64,000 nt of DNA. Source: Larkinella sp965227735. Its GTDB lineage: Bacteria; Bacteroidota; Bacteroidia; Cytophagales; Spirosomataceae. The stretch covers positions 1,116,001-1,180,000 of the forward strand of contig NZ_OZ245776.1 of assembly GCF_965227735.1 (NCBI RefSeq), read 5' to 3'. The position numbers and the translations under genes are program-made. Under the pieces are notes generated by a model. The model saw nothing but the letters and a program-made list of their open reading frames with translations. It was not told the origin of the DNA and did not search any database. Positions 16,211 to 24,489 of this stretch are shown here, one piece after another. How positions within the stretch are numbered: position 1 is the first letter of the stretch; the number at the start of each line of letters is the position of its first letter.

Positions 16211-17896
16211 TTAAGAATACCGTTCCGTAATCGTTCTGGCTCGCTCCCGGGTTTCCAGAATCAGCGGATGTATCGGTTTAGCCAGTGCTTCCAACACTTC
16301 AGAAACCGTGTCCTTGAACAACAAATTAACCGGCAATGCGTGCCGATCCTGAGCGGTTTTTAGCACAACCACCGGTTTGGTTTGGCCCTGCGCACCGTGG
16401 AAACCATACCAGGTTTTCGCTTCCAGCCAGGCCGCATCAACGGCTTCGGCGGTGGTGTCCACCAGAAACTCCTCCGTCGGCAGATGCAGGTTTTTACGGT
16501 CTGCCATCCGACCATCCAGATCGGCCAGTTGCTGGCGCAGGCGAATGGTATCCTTGCCCGTCCGGATGCGCTCACGCAACGACTGGCGAATGAAATAGGT
16601 AATAGCCTGCGTGACGTTTAGGCCAATCTCGGCCATTTGCTTGAAAATAAGCGAGGTGGGCGACATGCCGGGAATAGTGTTCGGATCGTGGAGCAACACC
16701 CGCCCCGGTTCGTTGGCCTGATCAGGCGTCAAAAAACCGTCGATTCGGGCACACACGTTCATGCCCAGACGCGTAAAGACCTCGGCGACACTCAACTGAA
16801 TGGCCCGGTTGTGTTCCAGACTGGTTTCAACCGGAATCCGTTTTTTGGTCGTATTGGACTGGTATTTTGATTTAAAATCGAAGCTCGTAACGTTGTAAAT
16901 TTCGGTTGGGGGCAACGCAACCGCCGTTCCATCGTCGTCCTGAATCACCCCGCAGGAAAACTCCTGACCACTGACAAATTCCTCAAACAGCACATCATCT
17001 TCGGAATTCGCCGATCCAATCACAAGCGTTTGATAACCCGAAGATGCCCAGGAATCCGCTTTTTCGAGCAGATCCTGGGGATGGTCAATAAATTCGCCGG
17101 TTTCTTCGATCACAACCGGATAGCCAATGCCGGAATCCAGTTCAGTCACCTCCTGCACAAAGGCGGTTTTCTCCTCTTCCGAAAACTGCTTCCAGCGTTC
17201 CAGGTCGATTTCCTGCCGGAAGAAACACTGATCGACGGCTTTGATAAACTGGCGCAGGTCGTTTTCCCGAACAATCACCACCCCGATCGACGAGCCCTGA
17301 TGCGGAGCTTTCACCACGATGGGCAGACCCAGCAACCCTTGCAACGACTCAAATACCCCGGCTTTGTCCGCCTGATCCCAATCGGGTCGGCTGATGACCG
17401 ACATTTTTTTCTGCTGCCCATTGACGAGCGCAATCAATTCATTTTGCAGAATCTTGTTGATTCCCACCGCCGAACCCATCAGACCCGGTCCGGTATACGG
17501 TATCTTGTACCACTCCAGCAAACCCTGAATACCGCCGTCTTCGCAGTCGGGGCCGTGCATGGCCAGAAAGGCCAGATCAAAGTGCTGGCTGAATTCCTGC
17601 GGCTGGATGCGCTGACCGATTAACCGGATTTGCTGTTCCCGCTCTTCATCGGATAAACCGGCTAACGATTCGATGTAAACGCTGAACGTGGGGTCGGTTT
17701 GCTGCGGATAAAACGCCCGAATCGAGCCTTTGCTGAGAAACTCTTCCCGAATCAAAATAAAATTACCCAACCCATCCACAAAAACCATGACGGGCTGAAA
17801 CAGCGATTTGTCGATATGGGCCAGGGCCGTGCGACCGCCCGCAAACGAGACTTCCCGCTCACGCGACGGGCCACCGAAGAAGATTCCTATTTTCAT
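16211..17896 (-). CDS. Long D-Ala-D-Ala-ligase-like ATP-grasp protein
   Basis: A 561-residue ATP-grasp protein; typical Ddl is 300-370 residues. Ddl-like motifs are GGPSREREVSFAGGRTAL at the start, MHGPDCEDGGIQGLLEWYKI, VVKAPHQGSSIGVV, CARIDGFL and HDPNTIPGMSPTSLIFKQMA. The usual E-(I/V)-N-T metal-binding motif is D-P-N-T here. It has an inserted region (about 255-315) and a helical C-terminal extension of about 140 residues (RIRTGKDTIRLRQQLADLDG... to TITERYS). It may be a true Ddl of Cytophagales type or a ligase for another dipeptide. Confidence 0.75.
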   Translation of the reverse strand: MKIGIFFGGPSREREVSFAGGRTALAHIDKSLFQPVMVFVDGLGNFILIREEFLSKGSIRAFYPQQTDPTFSVYIESLAGLSDEEREQQIRLIGQRIQPQEFSQHFDLAFLAMHGPDCEDGGIQGLLEWYKIPYTGPGLMGSAVGINKILQNELIALVNGQQKKMSVISRPDWDQADKAGVFESLQGLLGLPIVVKAPHQGSSIGVVIVRENDLRQFIKAVDQCFFRQEIDLERWKQFSEEEKTAFVQEVTELDSGIGYPVVIEETGEFIDHPQDLLEKADSWASSGYQTLVIGSANSEDDVLFEEFVSGQEFSCGVIQDDDGTAVALPPTEIYNVTSFDFKSKYQSNTTKKRIPVETSLEHNRAIQLSVAEVFTRLGMNVCARIDGFLTPDQANEPGRVLLHDPNTIPGMSPTSLIFKQMAEIGLNVTQAITYFIRQSLRERIRTGKDTIRLRQQLADLDGRMADRKNLHLPTEEFLVDTTAEAVDAAWLEAKTWYGFHGAQGQTKPVVVLKTAQDRHALPVNLLFKDTVSEVLEALAKPIHPLILETRERARTITERYS

Positions 17897-17961
17897 TGTA
17901 GGTACCCACGGACTTCAGTCTGTGAGTGAATTAAGAATGGGTACTAGGGCGCAAAATAACA

Positions 17962-17992
17962 AAAAAGCCGCTCTCCCGATGGAAAAGCGGCC
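17962..17992 (-). terminator. Terminator for the minus-strand nifU/mrp unit
   Basis: Read on the minus strand, a stem GCCGCT...AGCGGC is followed by TTTTTTG. It lies just past the stop of the NifU-like gene at 18031. Confidence 0.7.
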
Positions 17993-18030
17993 AAAAGTCT
18001 TAAAAGATAGCAAGTACACTAAAATATGGT

Positions 18031-18297
18031 TTAAAACGCCGGGGTCAGATTGACGGCTTCGACCCGTGTAATTTCCGGAACGGCTTTCAAAATTGCTTCT
18101 TCCAACCCGGCTTTGAAGGTCATGGTCGACATGGGGCAGGAGCCACACGCGCCGACCAGTTCCAGCCGGACTACTTTATCGCTCGTCACTTCCAGCACCT
18201 TTACGTTGCCACCATCTGCTTCCAGATACGGCCGGATGCCATTCAGCGCTTTTTCGATACGATCGATCAATATTTCGTTATCCAGTACGGTTTCCAT
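18031..18297 (-). CDS. NifU-like iron-sulfur scaffold (NFU) protein
   Basis: An 88-residue protein consisting only of the NifU C-terminal domain. The cluster-binding motif is GACGSCPMS (CxxC) near residue 50, after RPYLEADGGNVKVLEV. NFU proteins hold and pass on [4Fe-4S] clusters. The ATG at 18297 was chosen because the frame start at 18369 adds a non-homologous leader. It follows the Mrp-like ATPase gene by 78 nt on the same strand, a classical partnership in iron-sulfur cluster transfer. Confidence 0.93.
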   Translation of the reverse strand: METVLDNEILIDRIEKALNGIRPYLEADGGNVKVLEVTSDKVVRLELVGACGSCPMSTMTFKAGLEEAILKAVPEITRVEAVNLTPAF

Positions 18298-18375
18298 GCG
18301 AACAATAAACAAAAGGTGGTCAAATGACTGATGGTAAAAATACGTTTTTTCCCTCTTAAATCCAATCAAAACGGC

Positions 18376-19485
18376 TTATTGGCGAACAATTTCAACGGGA
18401 CGGGTTTTGTCAAGGGTGGCATTCCGCACCGAAATCTGCTGCGCCAGGGCTTCAGCCGCCGACCGGAAAGCCCCCGAGGTTACCGGATCGTTTTCAGTCA
18501 CAACCGGTTTGCCGTCATCACCCGCTTCCCGGATGCTCTGCACAAGTGGAATCTGGCCCAACAGCGGCACGTCGAACTTATCAGCCAGCAACTGACCACC
18601 GCCTTTGCCAAAAATATAGTATTTCGAGTCAGGCAGTTCGGCGGGGGTGAAATAGGCCATATTTTCGATGACGCCCAAAACCGGCACATTGATCTGCGGT
18701 TGCCGGAACATCGCCAGCCCCTTCGTCGCGTCGGCCAGCGCCACTTTTTGAGGAGTGGTTACAATAACCGCGCCGGTCACGGGAACGGTTTGCACCAGCG
18801 TCAGGTGAATATCGCTCGTACCGGGCGGCAGGTCAATCAGCAGGTAATCGAGTTCGCCCCAGTTGGTGTCCGCAAAAAACTGCCGCAACGCCTGGCTTGC
18901 CATTGGTCCCCGCCAAACGATGGCGTTGTCCTTCGGCGTCAGAAAACCGATCGACATCAGCTTAACGCCAAATTGCTGAATCGGTTGCAACATATTCTTG
19001 CCGTCTACCTGCCCTACCGCGGGTTGCAGTTCCTCCGCTCCGAACATGACGGGAATCGAGGGGCCAAAAATATCCGCATCGATAATCCCGACTTTCGCGC
19101 CGGATTTGTACAAAGCCACCGCCAGATTGGCCGTTACGGTTGATTTACCAACTCCGCCTTTGCCCGACGCAATCGCGATGATATTCTTCACACCCGGCAA
19201 AACCGGTGCGTTGAAACGCGTCGAACTCACATCCGCCGTGAGGTTGACAATCACTTCAATGTCGGGGCCGATGTGGGTATGAATGGCATCGACACAGCGT
19301 TTGCGAATCAGTTCTTTTAGTGGGCAGGCCGGGGTGGTGAGCACCACCGTAAACCGCACCTGATCAACGCCTAACTCAATGTCTTTCACCATATTGAGCG
19401 TAACCAAATCACGCTTCAAATCCGGTTCTTCGACGTGCCCAAGGGCATTTAAAACACTTTCTTTGGTAAGTTTATACGTTGACAT
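18376..19485 (-). CDS. Mrp/NBP35 family iron-sulfur carrier ATPase
   Basis: A 369-residue P-loop protein. The N-terminal DUF59/MIP18-like domain (about 1-85) starts YKLTKESVLNALGHVEEPDL. The deviant Walker A is ASGKGGVGKSTVTANLA (about 108-124). DADIFGPSIPVMFG and DLPPGTSDIHLTL follow. The C-terminal segment, where ApbC/Mrp usually has CxxC, reads MAYFTPAELPDSKYYIFGKG and has no cysteine pair. The family carries Fe-S clusters to apoproteins. The adjacent NFU protein may supply the cluster ligands. Confidence 0.92.
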   Translation of the reverse strand: MSTYKLTKESVLNALGHVEEPDLKRDLVTLNMVKDIELGVDQVRFTVVLTTPACPLKELIRKRCVDAIHTHIGPDIEVIVNLTADVSSTRFNAPVLPGVKNIIAIASGKGGVGKSTVTANLAVALYKSGAKVGIIDADIFGPSIPVMFGAEELQPAVGQVDGKNMLQPIQQFGVKLMSIGFLTPKDNAIVWRGPMASQALRQFFADTNWGELDYLLIDLPPGTSDIHLTLVQTVPVTGAVIVTTPQKVALADATKGLAMFRQPQINVPVLGVIENMAYFTPAELPDSKYYIFGKGGGQLLADKFDVPLLGQIPLVQSIREAGDDGKPVVTENDPVTSGAFRSAAEALAQQISVRNATLDKTRPVEIVRQ

Positions 19486-19514
19486 AAGTACAGGTCTGTT
19501 GGGTAAACAGCGAA

Positions 19515-20528
19515 TCAGGCGGCCTGGTTCGCGCCCGGGTCAATCGTTTTGAATGCCCGCAACCGGCTTTCTATTTCCTGTTTCTCCCGGGTAACATCGG
19601 CTTTTGGGGAAACCGCATCGAGTTGTTGAAGCAGCTTTTCCAGAAATCGCCGGTGCGATTCTGTTCCTTCGTGGAAAGGCCGGTGCGCCATCGACTTCCG
19701 CAGGGTTTGCCACTCGGTTATAAAGCTGCGAAGTTCGTCATCAAACGCGCATTCGGCAAATTTTTCAAAAATATAGGTTTCGGCCACTGCATTGGGATGA
19801 ATCAGATCGGCCTCATAAAACCGGTAATCGCGCAAATCATCCAGCATGATCTCGTAAGCCGGAAAATAATGCACCTGTTCGCTCCAAACCGTCAGTTCGT
19901 GACTAACGGCCCTCAGAATGGATTTGCTGGCCTGATTCAGCGGCAGGGTGTCTTTGGTATGCCGCACCGGACTAACCGTCAGCAGGATCTGCAAACCCGG
20001 ATTGACCCGTTTCAACTTTTTCACCAGATCGGTCAGCGTTTGCTGAACGTGTTCGTAAGCATACAGGTATTTTTCAAACAGAAAACCGGGCATTTTCTGG
20101 CAGTTGGCCACCACTTTGCCGGTTTCGAGATGTCGGTACACGGTTGCTGTTCCCAGCGTCAGCACAAGCCAATCGGCGGTTCGGAGTGCGTCGCCGGTTT
20201 GAGTCAGCAAGTCTGTGAGCCGATCCCGCAATTCATCACGGCTGCGGCCCCAGAAGGTAGAATGAAAGTCGTAATGAAACCACAAGCCGTCGCGTTCCAC
20301 ATACAGATCCGGATCAGGCCCGGCATTGTGCAGGGAAGCCAGCAGGAGTTTAGCGATGGAAACCGGGTTGAACAGGGTTCCGAACGGATTGCTCCGCACA
20401 GCCACTTTGTTGTCGGTCAACTGGCGGCCCAGCACGTCGGCGAAACAGGAGCCAATGGTCACCACCCGGGCGTCGGGCCGGATCAAAGCCGGTAGTTTTT
20501 CCGGCGATAGTTCAGTACGAAAGTCCAT
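19515..20528 (-). CDS. GSCFA domain-containing protein
   Basis: A 337-residue protein of the GSCFA family, related to SGNH/GDSL hydrolases. The family name motif is seen at residues 26-30 (VVTIGSCFADVLGRQL). LVLTLGTATVYRH and ILLTVSPVRHTKDTLPLNQASK are further conserved blocks. DYRFYEADLIHPNAVAETYIF holds the DxxHP pattern expected for the catalytic Asp and His of the SGNH fold. Function in bacteria is unknown; acyl ester hydrolysis is possible. It follows mrp on the minus strand map, 29 nt from its start. Confidence 0.9.
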   Translation of the reverse strand: MDFRTELSPEKLPALIRPDARVVTIGSCFADVLGRQLTDNKVAVRSNPFGTLFNPVSIAKLLLASLHNAGPDPDLYVERDGLWFHYDFHSTFWGRSRDELRDRLTDLLTQTGDALRTADWLVLTLGTATVYRHLETGKVVANCQKMPGFLFEKYLYAYEHVQQTLTDLVKKLKRVNPGLQILLTVSPVRHTKDTLPLNQASKSILRAVSHELTVWSEQVHYFPAYEIMLDDLRDYRFYEADLIHPNAVAETYIFEKFAECAFDDELRSFITEWQTLRKSMAHRPFHEGTESHRRFLEKLLQQLDAVSPKADVTREKQEIESRLRAFKTIDPGANQAA

Positions 20529-20538
20529 ACTATACTAA

Positions 20539-20569
20539 CAAAAAAGCGGTTCGAAAAGCTCCGAACCGC
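20539..20569 (-). terminator. Terminator of the rpsF-rpsR-rplI operon
   Basis: On the minus strand, GCGGTTCG and CGAACCGC (8 bp) surround an 8-nt loop and are followed by TTTTTTG. It is 40 nt past the rplI stop. Confidence 0.85.
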
Positions 20570-20608
20570 CTTAAAAAATTCACACGATAACGTGCTGATT
20601 ATCATCAT

Positions 20609-21052
20609 TTATTCAGCCGCAATCACGTCAAACTTAATCGTTTGTTTTACGTCTTTGTGCAGGTTGACGATGGCGTTGTAGGAACCCAGAACTTTGGCTT
20701 CATCGATCGTAATTTTCTTCCGGTCGATGTCGTATCCTTTTTCTTTCAGGGCATCGGCCACCTGGGTGTTGGTAACCCGTCCGAAGATTTTACCGCTTTC
20801 GCCCGCTTTCGCCAGAATCTTCAATTCCAGTTGTCCGATCGCTTCGGCGATGGCCAGGGCGTCGTTTTTGGTTTTTTCGGCTTTGTGAGCGGCCTGGCGA
20901 ATGTTTTCGGCCACCACTTTCTTGTTCGAATCCGTTGCCATCACGGCATATCCCTGCGGAATCAGGTAATTACGGCCATAGCCGGGTTTAACTTCAACAG
21001 TGTCGTTCTTAAAACCCAGTCCGGCGATGTCGGTTTTCAGTATGATTTGCAT
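20609..21052 (-). CDS. rplI: 50S ribosomal protein L9
   Basis: 147 residues, the normal length of bL9. The N-terminal RNA-binding domain begins MQIILKTDIAGLGFKNDTVEVKPGYGRNYLIP, the classical L9 signature. A long connecting helix (KVVAENIRQAAHKAEKTK...) follows, then the C-terminal domain with GKIFGRVTNTQVADAL. It is the third gene of the conserved rpsF-rpsR-rplI operon, separated from rpsR by a 109-nt spacer holding palindrome H2. Confidence 0.97.
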   Translation of the reverse strand: MQIILKTDIAGLGFKNDTVEVKPGYGRNYLIPQGYAVMATDSNKKVVAENIRQAAHKAEKTKNDALAIAEAIGQLELKILAKAGESGKIFGRVTNTQVADALKEKGYDIDRKKITIDEAKVLGSYNAIVNLHKDVKQTIKFDVIAAE

Positions 21053-21067
21053 AATATGAATGAGTTG

Positions 21068-21160
21068 TCAGTTTATGGAATACGGTTTTCAGTAAACGGT
21101 TTACGGTTTTCAGACAAGCAGAACTCCGTAAACTGTATACCGTAAACCGAACACCTTAAA
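21068..21160. repeat. Imperfect simple-sequence palindrome H2 (CGGTTTACGG words)
   Basis: CGGTTTACGG (21096-21105) faces CCGTAAACTG (21125-21134) and CCGTAAACCG (21139-21148). Further variants (CAGTTTATGG at 21069) make the whole spacer a mosaic of one 10-nt word in both directions. It lies inside the ribosomal operon between rpsR and rplI, so it may attenuate or process the rplI message rather than end it. Confidence 0.65.
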
Positions 21161-21161
21161 C

Positions 21162-21413
21162 TTATTTCAGTGAATCGCCTACGTACGGTAATAAGGCAAG
21201 GTGCCGAGCGCGTTTAACGGCCTGACCCACTTTGCGTTGGTATTTCAGGCTGGTTCCGGTGATCCGGCGGGGCAGGATTTTGCCTTGCTCGTTCAGCAAC
21301 TTCAGCAGGAAGTTGGGATCCTTGTAATCGATGTATTTGATGCCGGATTTTTTGAAACGACAGTATTTCTTCCGGTTTTCGTTTTTGCTAACGGGTTCGT
21401 TCTGCAGACTCAT
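21162..21413 (-). CDS. rpsR: 30S ribosomal protein S18
   Basis: 83 residues. The core CRFKKSGIKYIDYKDPNFL and RRITGTSLKYQRKVGQAVKRARHLALLPY are typical of bS18. It pairs with S6 in the central domain of the small subunit, which explains its place 2 nt after rpsF. Confidence 0.97.
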   Translation of the reverse strand: MSLQNEPVSKNENRKKYCRFKKSGIKYIDYKDPNFLLKLLNEQGKILPRRITGTSLKYQRKVGQAVKRARHLALLPYVGDSLK

Positions 21414-21415
21414 GA

Positions 21416-21799
21416 TTATTTGGCCTCCTCTCCTGCTTTTTCGGTTTGTTGTTTGCTTTTGCCCAGTTGTCCTTTGCGACGACGTTCGTTGTACGCCAGT
21501 GCGTGCTTATCGAGAACCGTGGTCAGGTTGCGAATGATGCGCTCATCCCGACGGAATTCGATGTCCAGTGCTTCGGGAACCTTCGTTTCAGCCGAAAACT
21601 CAAACAGGAAATAGTAGCCTGTATTCTTGTGTTGGATCGGGTACGCCAGTTTGCGCAGGCCCATACTCTCTTCGTTAACAATTTCCGCACCGTTATCGGT
21701 TAAAATCTTGCGGAACTTGTCGACAGTGTCCTTTATCTGAACTTCAGATAAAACGGGAGTTAAAATGAACACCGTCTCATAGTTCTTTGTGAACTGCAT
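21416..21799 (-). CDS. rpsF: 30S ribosomal protein S6
   Basis: 127 residues. It starts MQFTKNYETVFILTPVLSEVQ and contains GLRKLAYPIQHKNTGYYFLFEF, the bS6 signature. The C-terminal tail is charged (KGQLGKSKQQTEKAGEEAK), as common in Bacteroidota. First gene of rpsF-rpsR-rplI; a good promoter -7 element lies 42 nt upstream. Confidence 0.97.
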   Translation of the reverse strand: MQFTKNYETVFILTPVLSEVQIKDTVDKFRKILTDNGAEIVNEESMGLRKLAYPIQHKNTGYYFLFEFSAETKVPEALDIEFRRDERIIRNLTTVLDKHALAYNERRRKGQLGKSKQQTEKAGEEAK

Positions 21800-21840
21800 G
21801 ACAATTGTGTTAAATGGATAATGATTTCAAAATGAGGACG

Positions 21841-21848
21841 CAAAGGTA
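21841..21848 (-). promoter_or_regulatory. Promoter -7 element of rpsF
   Basis: On the minus strand TACCTTTG, followed by CGTCC, matches the Bacteroidota consensus TAnnTTTG exactly. It predicts transcription start near 21834 and a leader of about 35 nt before the rpsF ATG. Confidence 0.75.
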
Positions 21849-21856
21849 GTAAGAAT

Positions 21857-21917
21857 GCCTGAAAAGAGAAAGGGACGAACGGTTTTTTTTATCCCGCGTC
21901 CCTTTCTCTTTTCAGGC
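21857..21917. terminator. Perfect 21-bp hairpin before rpsF and after the coiled-coil gene
   Basis: Arms 21857-21877 and 21897-21917 are perfectly complementary (GCCTGAAAAGAGAAAGGGAC...). The 19-nt loop contains a run of eight T on the plus strand. It follows the stop of the gene at 21936 on the minus strand and overlaps the -33 region of the rpsF promoter. A terminator role is likely. Confidence 0.75.
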
Positions 21918-21935
21918 TGGTTTTCAGCCGGTTCG

Positions 21936-22880
21936 TTATTTCACCGTGAACTCGCCCTGCCCGATTTTGAACCCTTCCGAATACAGTTCGATCTGGTGAG
22001 CGCCTTCTTTAAACGGGATGTTGCCCCGGCCATAGATGAAGGCCACCTGCTGCCCGGTATTATCGTAGGCAATGGTTTGTTTGGCCGTATAGACCATCTC
22101 CTGCCCGCTGAAAATAAACTGACCGGAACCGGTGGCCATGTCCGCAATAACCGACCCGCTGGGGTCCAGAATCCGGAGAAAAATCTCTTTTTCGTTTTCC
22201 TGCGCCAGTGGATTAGTCGAAAGCCGGAACGAAATCTTTATTTTTTCGATGCGCCGGGCGCGGTATTCACCGCCATCGCTTTCCTTACCCCGCCGGTTGA
22301 TGGCGTTCACCGCCAGGTTTTCCGCTTTCAGGGCCGATGCCAGGGTTACTTTTTCGGCCAGTTCCCGGTTTTTTTCGGCAATTGTCGTCACGGTGTCGTT
22401 CAGCGCCTGCCGTTCGTTTTTCAAACTGGTGTTCTCTTCCGTCAGGGTCTGGTTTTGCGACGTCAGGATGCTGTTTTCTTCCTTGAGCTGGCCAATTTCC
22501 TTGTCTTTTTCGTCCAGAATAGCCAGGTATTCCTTGATTTTCCCTTCGTATTTCTTGATGTCGAAAGCCGCCACATTCCGCAGGTTTCGCTTGTCGGCTT
22601 CCAGTTGCTCTTTCACTTTCAACAGCGAATCGACCCGGCCTCCGAGCGATTGAATTTCGGAAATTTTTGCATCCAACTGCGTCGAAATGGAATCCAGGCG
22701 GGTCTTGGTCACCAGCATTTCCTGGGTTTTATCAGTCAGGGTAGTTTGCTGGCTCTTATTGGTTTGTCTCTCCTGGTAATAGAAATAGAGGAGCAGCAAA
22801 TTCAGGGCGGCCAGAATCCCTAAAGCCACTAATAAGTAATTTTTACGGTTATTACGTCGGTCCTGGTTATACGACTCCAT
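21936..22880 (-). CDS. Membrane-anchored coiled-coil protein
   Basis: Unrecognised 314-residue protein. One membrane helix (about residues 15-35, LLVALGILAALNLLLLYFYY) follows a basic cytoplasmic start, so the rest should be periplasmic. A long coiled coil spans about 40-185 (TRLDSISTQLDAKISEIQSL, EKNRELAEKVTLAS). A beta-rich C-terminal domain (about 205-314, IEKIKISFRLSTNPLAQ...FKIGQGEFTVK) has the look of an Ig-like or adhesin-type sandwich. Similar proteins are common single genes in Cytophagales. Function unknown; an envelope tether is plausible. Confidence 0.7.
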   Translation of the reverse strand: MESYNQDRRNNRKNYLLVALGILAALNLLLLYFYYQERQTNKSQQTTLTDKTQEMLVTKTRLDSISTQLDAKISEIQSLGGRVDSLLKVKEQLEADKRNLRNVAAFDIKKYEGKIKEYLAILDEKDKEIGQLKEENSILTSQNQTLTEENTSLKNERQALNDTVTTIAEKNRELAEKVTLASALKAENLAVNAINRRGKESDGGEYRARRIEKIKISFRLSTNPLAQENEKEIFLRILDPSGSVIADMATGSGQFIFSGQEMVYTAKQTIAYDNTGQQVAFIYGRGNIPFKEGAHQIELYSEGFKIGQGEFTVK

Positions 22881-23017
22881 CGATGAGTATTACTTGATTT
22901 GTTTCGCGTTATTTGGCGTAAAGTAAGGCTTTCCTGTACTTTTTTCAATAAAACCGGCCATTATTTTCCGGCAACTGTCCCTTAAATTACCGTCGAAAGG
23001 ATTTAGGTTGCATCCGT

Positions 23018-23025
23018 TATCTTTG
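23018..23025 (+). promoter_or_regulatory. Promoter -7 element before the YggS gene
   Basis: TATCTTTG fits TAnnTTTG. The predicted start near 23032 leaves a 16-nt leader before the ATG at 23048, which favours that ATG over the upstream TTG at 23033. Confidence 0.65.
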
Positions 23026-23047
23026 CCCAAAATTGAGTAATCAGACA

Positions 23048-23710
23048 ATGACCATCGCCACGAACATCCAGCAGATTGAACAGCAACTGCCCGAACAGAC
23101 CAAGCTGATCGCCGTTACCAAAACCAAACCGGTCGCCCTGCTACAGGAAGCCTACGACGCGGGCTGTCGGCGTTTTGGCGAAAACAAGGTGCAGGAAATG
23201 GTCGAGAAACAACCACAGTTGCCCGCCGACATCGAATGGCACCTCATCGGGCACCTGCAAACCAACAAGGTGAAATACATGGCGCCGTTTGTCAGTCTGA
23301 TTCATTCGGTCGATAGCCTGAAAGTGCTGGAAGAAATTAACAAACAGGGCGTCCGGCACGCCCGCGTCATCGACTGTCTGCTCCAGATTCACATTGCACA
23401 GGAAGAAACCAAGTTTGGCTTTGACGAAGCGGAAGCCGACGCCCTGCTGAATTCCCCGGAACTCGACCAACTAACCAATGTCCGCATTGTGGGCCTGATG
23501 GGCATGGCGACCAACACCGACGACGAAGCCCAAATCCGGCAGGAATTTCGAACGCTCAAGCAGCTCTTCGACCGGCTCAGCACCCTTCAGAAACCGAATG
23601 TGGTTTTTCAGGAGCTTTCAATGGGCATGAGCAGCGATTATTTGATCGCAATTGAAGAAGGCAGCACAATGGTACGGGTTGGAAGTGCGATATTTGGAAC
23701 AAGAAACTGA
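23048..23710 (+). CDS. YggS family PLP-binding protein
   Basis: A 220-residue single-domain alanine-racemase-N fold protein. PLP binds Lys25 in LIAVTKTKP. Family blocks are RRFGENKVQEM, WHLIGHLQTNKVKYM, SLIHSVDSL, LMGMATNTDD and ELSMGMSSDYLIAIEEGSTMVRVGSAIFG. YggS/PLPBP proteins keep pyridoxal phosphate in balance and affect amino-acid and keto-acid pools. They have no clear catalytic activity. It is followed after 14 nt by the DUF423 gene, probably in one transcript. Confidence 0.95.
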   Translation: MTIATNIQQIEQQLPEQTKLIAVTKTKPVALLQEAYDAGCRRFGENKVQEMVEKQPQLPADIEWHLIGHLQTNKVKYMAPFVSLIHSVDSLKVLEEINKQGVRHARVIDCLLQIHIAQEETKFGFDEAEADALLNSPELDQLTNVRIVGLMGMATNTDDEAQIRQEFRTLKQLFDRLSTLQKPNVVFQELSMGMSSDYLIAIEEGSTMVRVGSAIFGTRN

Positions 23711-23724
23711 CACAACCCATTATC

Positions 23725-24111
23725 ATGCATAAAATCTTTTTGCAATCCGGTGCCGTTCTGGGCTTTCTGGGCGTCGCCCTGGGGGCCTTTGGAGCCCACG
23801 CCTTCCGCGCCATGCTCGAGCTTTCAAAACGAAGTGATACGTTTGAAACCGCCGTAAAGTACCAGTTTTACCACGCGCTGGCGCTGGTTGCCATCGGAAT
23901 CCTGTTGCAGATACCTGCGACAACAGCGGTTTCGGCAAAATACTATTCGTGGGCAGGCTACGCCTTTCTGTTTGGCGTTCTTATTTTCAGTGGCTCGCTG
24001 TATGCCATTTGTTTCACCGGCATCACCAAATTCGGGGCCATTGCCCCCATCGGCGGTTTGCTGATGCTGGCGGGCTGGGCATTGCTGCTGGTCGGTGGGC
24101 TGAAAAGTTAA
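23725..24111 (+). CDS. DUF423 family membrane protein
   Basis: A 128-residue protein with four membrane helices. The DUF423 signature is seen in FLGVALGAFGAHAFR and YQFYHALALVAIGIL near the start, then YLFSGSLYA-like FSGSLYAICFTG and APIGGLLMLAGWALLL. Family function is unknown (YgdD group). It ends before a REP-like element (24213-24400). Confidence 0.92.
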   Translation: MHKIFLQSGAVLGFLGVALGAFGAHAFRAMLELSKRSDTFETAVKYQFYHALALVAIGILLQIPATTAVSAKYYSWAGYAFLFGVLIFSGSLYAICFTGITKFGAIAPIGGLLMLAGWALLLVGGLKS

Positions 24112-24212
24112 GTTTCGGTTTAATCGGGCAATTCAAAGGGTTAAGGAGCGTCCCGAAATGGGAATTCAATGCATTTTAAAGAGTTCCGAATCGATTTTTA
24201 ATACCAAAACCA

Positions 24213-24400
24213 CCCTACGTTTTGTTATCCCGTAGGGATTTAACAGCGCAGCGTCGGTAGAAGGAGATGCTCCCGAGCGGCCAGCGTGCCGTCAGGTACG
24301 CGACGGGTTGCCAGGATAGGTTTCGTGCCGTCAGGCACGAAGGGGTCAGGGCAGGGCTTCTTTTTCTACCGACGCTGCGCTGTTGAGCCCCAAAGGGGCT
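24213..24400. repeat. REP-like composite palindromic element, copy 1
   Basis: Nested structure: a small left palindrome (CCCTACG...CGTAGGG), then a 21-nt arm starting AACAGCGCAGCGTCGGTAGA (24242-24262). The exact reverse complement of this arm lies at 24364-24384. A small right palindrome GCCCC-AAA-GGGGC follows. Inside are GTGCCGTCAGGTAC and the palindrome CGTGCCGTCAGGCACG. A second copy with the same architecture is at 62954-63134. It looks like a non-autonomous element of REP/REPIN type; no transposase is in the window. It fills most of the 378-nt gap between genes. Confidence 0.8.
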
Positions 24401-24489
24401 AAAACCGTTCGGCTTGTTATTGAAATAGTATGTTCAAAATGCGGTTCTGAGAGACGACTCGAATCAAACATTCAACATCTGATGTGCCT

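Noticed and set aside
18331..19143. Long plus-strand open frame opposite mrp
   Set aside because: Shadow of the mrp gene: Arg/Gln/His-rich translation without domains, while the minus strand has clear Mrp motifs.
24213..24400. CRISPR array
   Set aside because: Repeats are inverted and nested, not evenly spaced direct repeats with unique spacers; no cas gene is present.
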